Source: Oscillospiraceae bacterium
GTDB lineage: Bacteria; Bacillota; Clostridia; Oscillospirales; Ruminococcaceae
Length of the DNA stretch: 13,726 bases
Assembly (NCBI GenBank): GCA_019416775.1
Contig: DXWR01000308.1
Location: 1-13,726, forward strand
Direction of reading: 5' to 3'
The position numbers and the translations under genes were made by a program. Under the pieces are notes generated by a model. That model was not told where the DNA came from, made no database searches, and was given only the letters and a program-made list of their open reading frames with translations. Numbering within the stretch: the first letter of the stretch is position 1; each line of letters starts with the position of its first letter. Of this stretch, positions 13,485 through 13,726 are shown one piece after another.

Positions 13485-13726
13485 ATGAACAAGACCATGG
13501 GCATTTTGGCCCACGTAGACGGCGGAAAAACTACCTTGTCCGAACAGTTATTGTACCAGTCCGGTCAGGTCCGCACCCTGGGGAAGGTGGACGACGCTTC
13601 TTCCCGGCTGGACCAGGATGAAATGGAGCGGCGGCGGGGGATCACCATTTTTTCTCACTCCGCCTGGTTTTCCCAGCAAGGGGACCGGTATTATCTGTTG
13701 GACACTCCCGGCCATACCGATTTTTT
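13485..13726 (+). CDS. TetM/EF-G-like translational GTPase, N-terminal part (cut by window end)
   Basis: First 80 residues of a translation-factor GTPase; the rest lies outside. All three early G motifs are visible: AHVDGGKTT (residues 9-17, G1 P-loop), RRGITI (50-55, G2/switch I) and DTPGHTDF (73-80, G3). The opening MNKTMGILAHVD and the spacing to LLYQSG, then SSRLDQDEMERRRGIT, resemble ribosomal protection proteins such as TetM/TetW more than housekeeping EF-G, which has a longer N-terminal start. Such chromosomal homologues are common in Clostridia and are often not resistance genes. GGGAGGGAG at 13473-13481 is the ribosome binding site for ATG 13485. Whether it protects ribosomes from tetracycline cannot be judged from this part. 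Confidence 0.82.
   Translation, partial: MNKTMGILAHVDGGKTTLSEQLLYQSGQVRTLGKVDDASSRLDQDEMERRRGITIFSHSAWFSQQGDRYYLLDTPGHTDF

Noticed and set aside
1..13726. CRISPR arrays, tRNA or rRNA genes, insertion sequences
   Set aside because: I saw no regularly spaced repeats, tRNA cloverleaf-like sequence, rRNA stretches or transposase frames anywhere in the window; coding density leaves only two gaps of about 100-130 bases.

Overview
The window looks like the chromosome of a Clostridia-class Firmicute, probably of the Oscillospiraceae/Ruminococcaceae type. This is inferred from fairly GC-rich coding DNA, strong AGGAGG ribosome binding sites before almost every gene, tight same-strand packing, PBSX-type phage genes and a TetM-like GTPase. 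Species cannot be named. Every gene I can support lies on the + strand.

Positions 1-10120 hold one uninterrupted head-and-contractile-tail gene cluster. The order is: terminase large subunit (left end missing), portal, prohead protease with a probable scaffold tail, major capsid protein, three small connector/completion proteins, tail sheath, tail tube, a LysM baseplate protein, hub (gpD/XkdQ-like), a small spike-like protein, gp25-like wedge, baseplate J, and a tail protein I/XkdU-like protein. Genes overlap or sit less than 25 bases apart, so this is most likely a single transcription unit. It ends at a strong hairpin terminator at 10138-10180. The order copies the Bacillus PBSX/xkd cluster, with one striking gap. 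Between tube and LysM protein, where the tail assembly chaperone and the long tape-measure gene belong, there are only 24 bases. There is also no tail fibre, holin or endolysin gene between the last baseplate gene and the terminator.

Positions 10181-13432 hold an ordinary-looking chromosomal operon: a cytoplasmic GH36 alpha-galactosidase, a YgjP-type zinc metallopeptidase whose start overlaps the galactosidase stop, and a 67-residue XRE/Cro-type regulator, closed by a second hairpin terminator. From 13485 to the right edge is the first part of a TetM/EF-G-like translational GTPase behind its own possible promoter.

The most interesting reading is that the left 10 kb encodes a minimal PBSX-like particle: a DNA-packaging capsid with a contractile tail stripped of its length ruler and host-recognition genes. 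It could be a domesticated element of gene-transfer-agent or bacteriocin type, a prophage whose missing parts lie upstream of the window, or a decayed prophage. All its reading frames are intact, which argues against simple decay.
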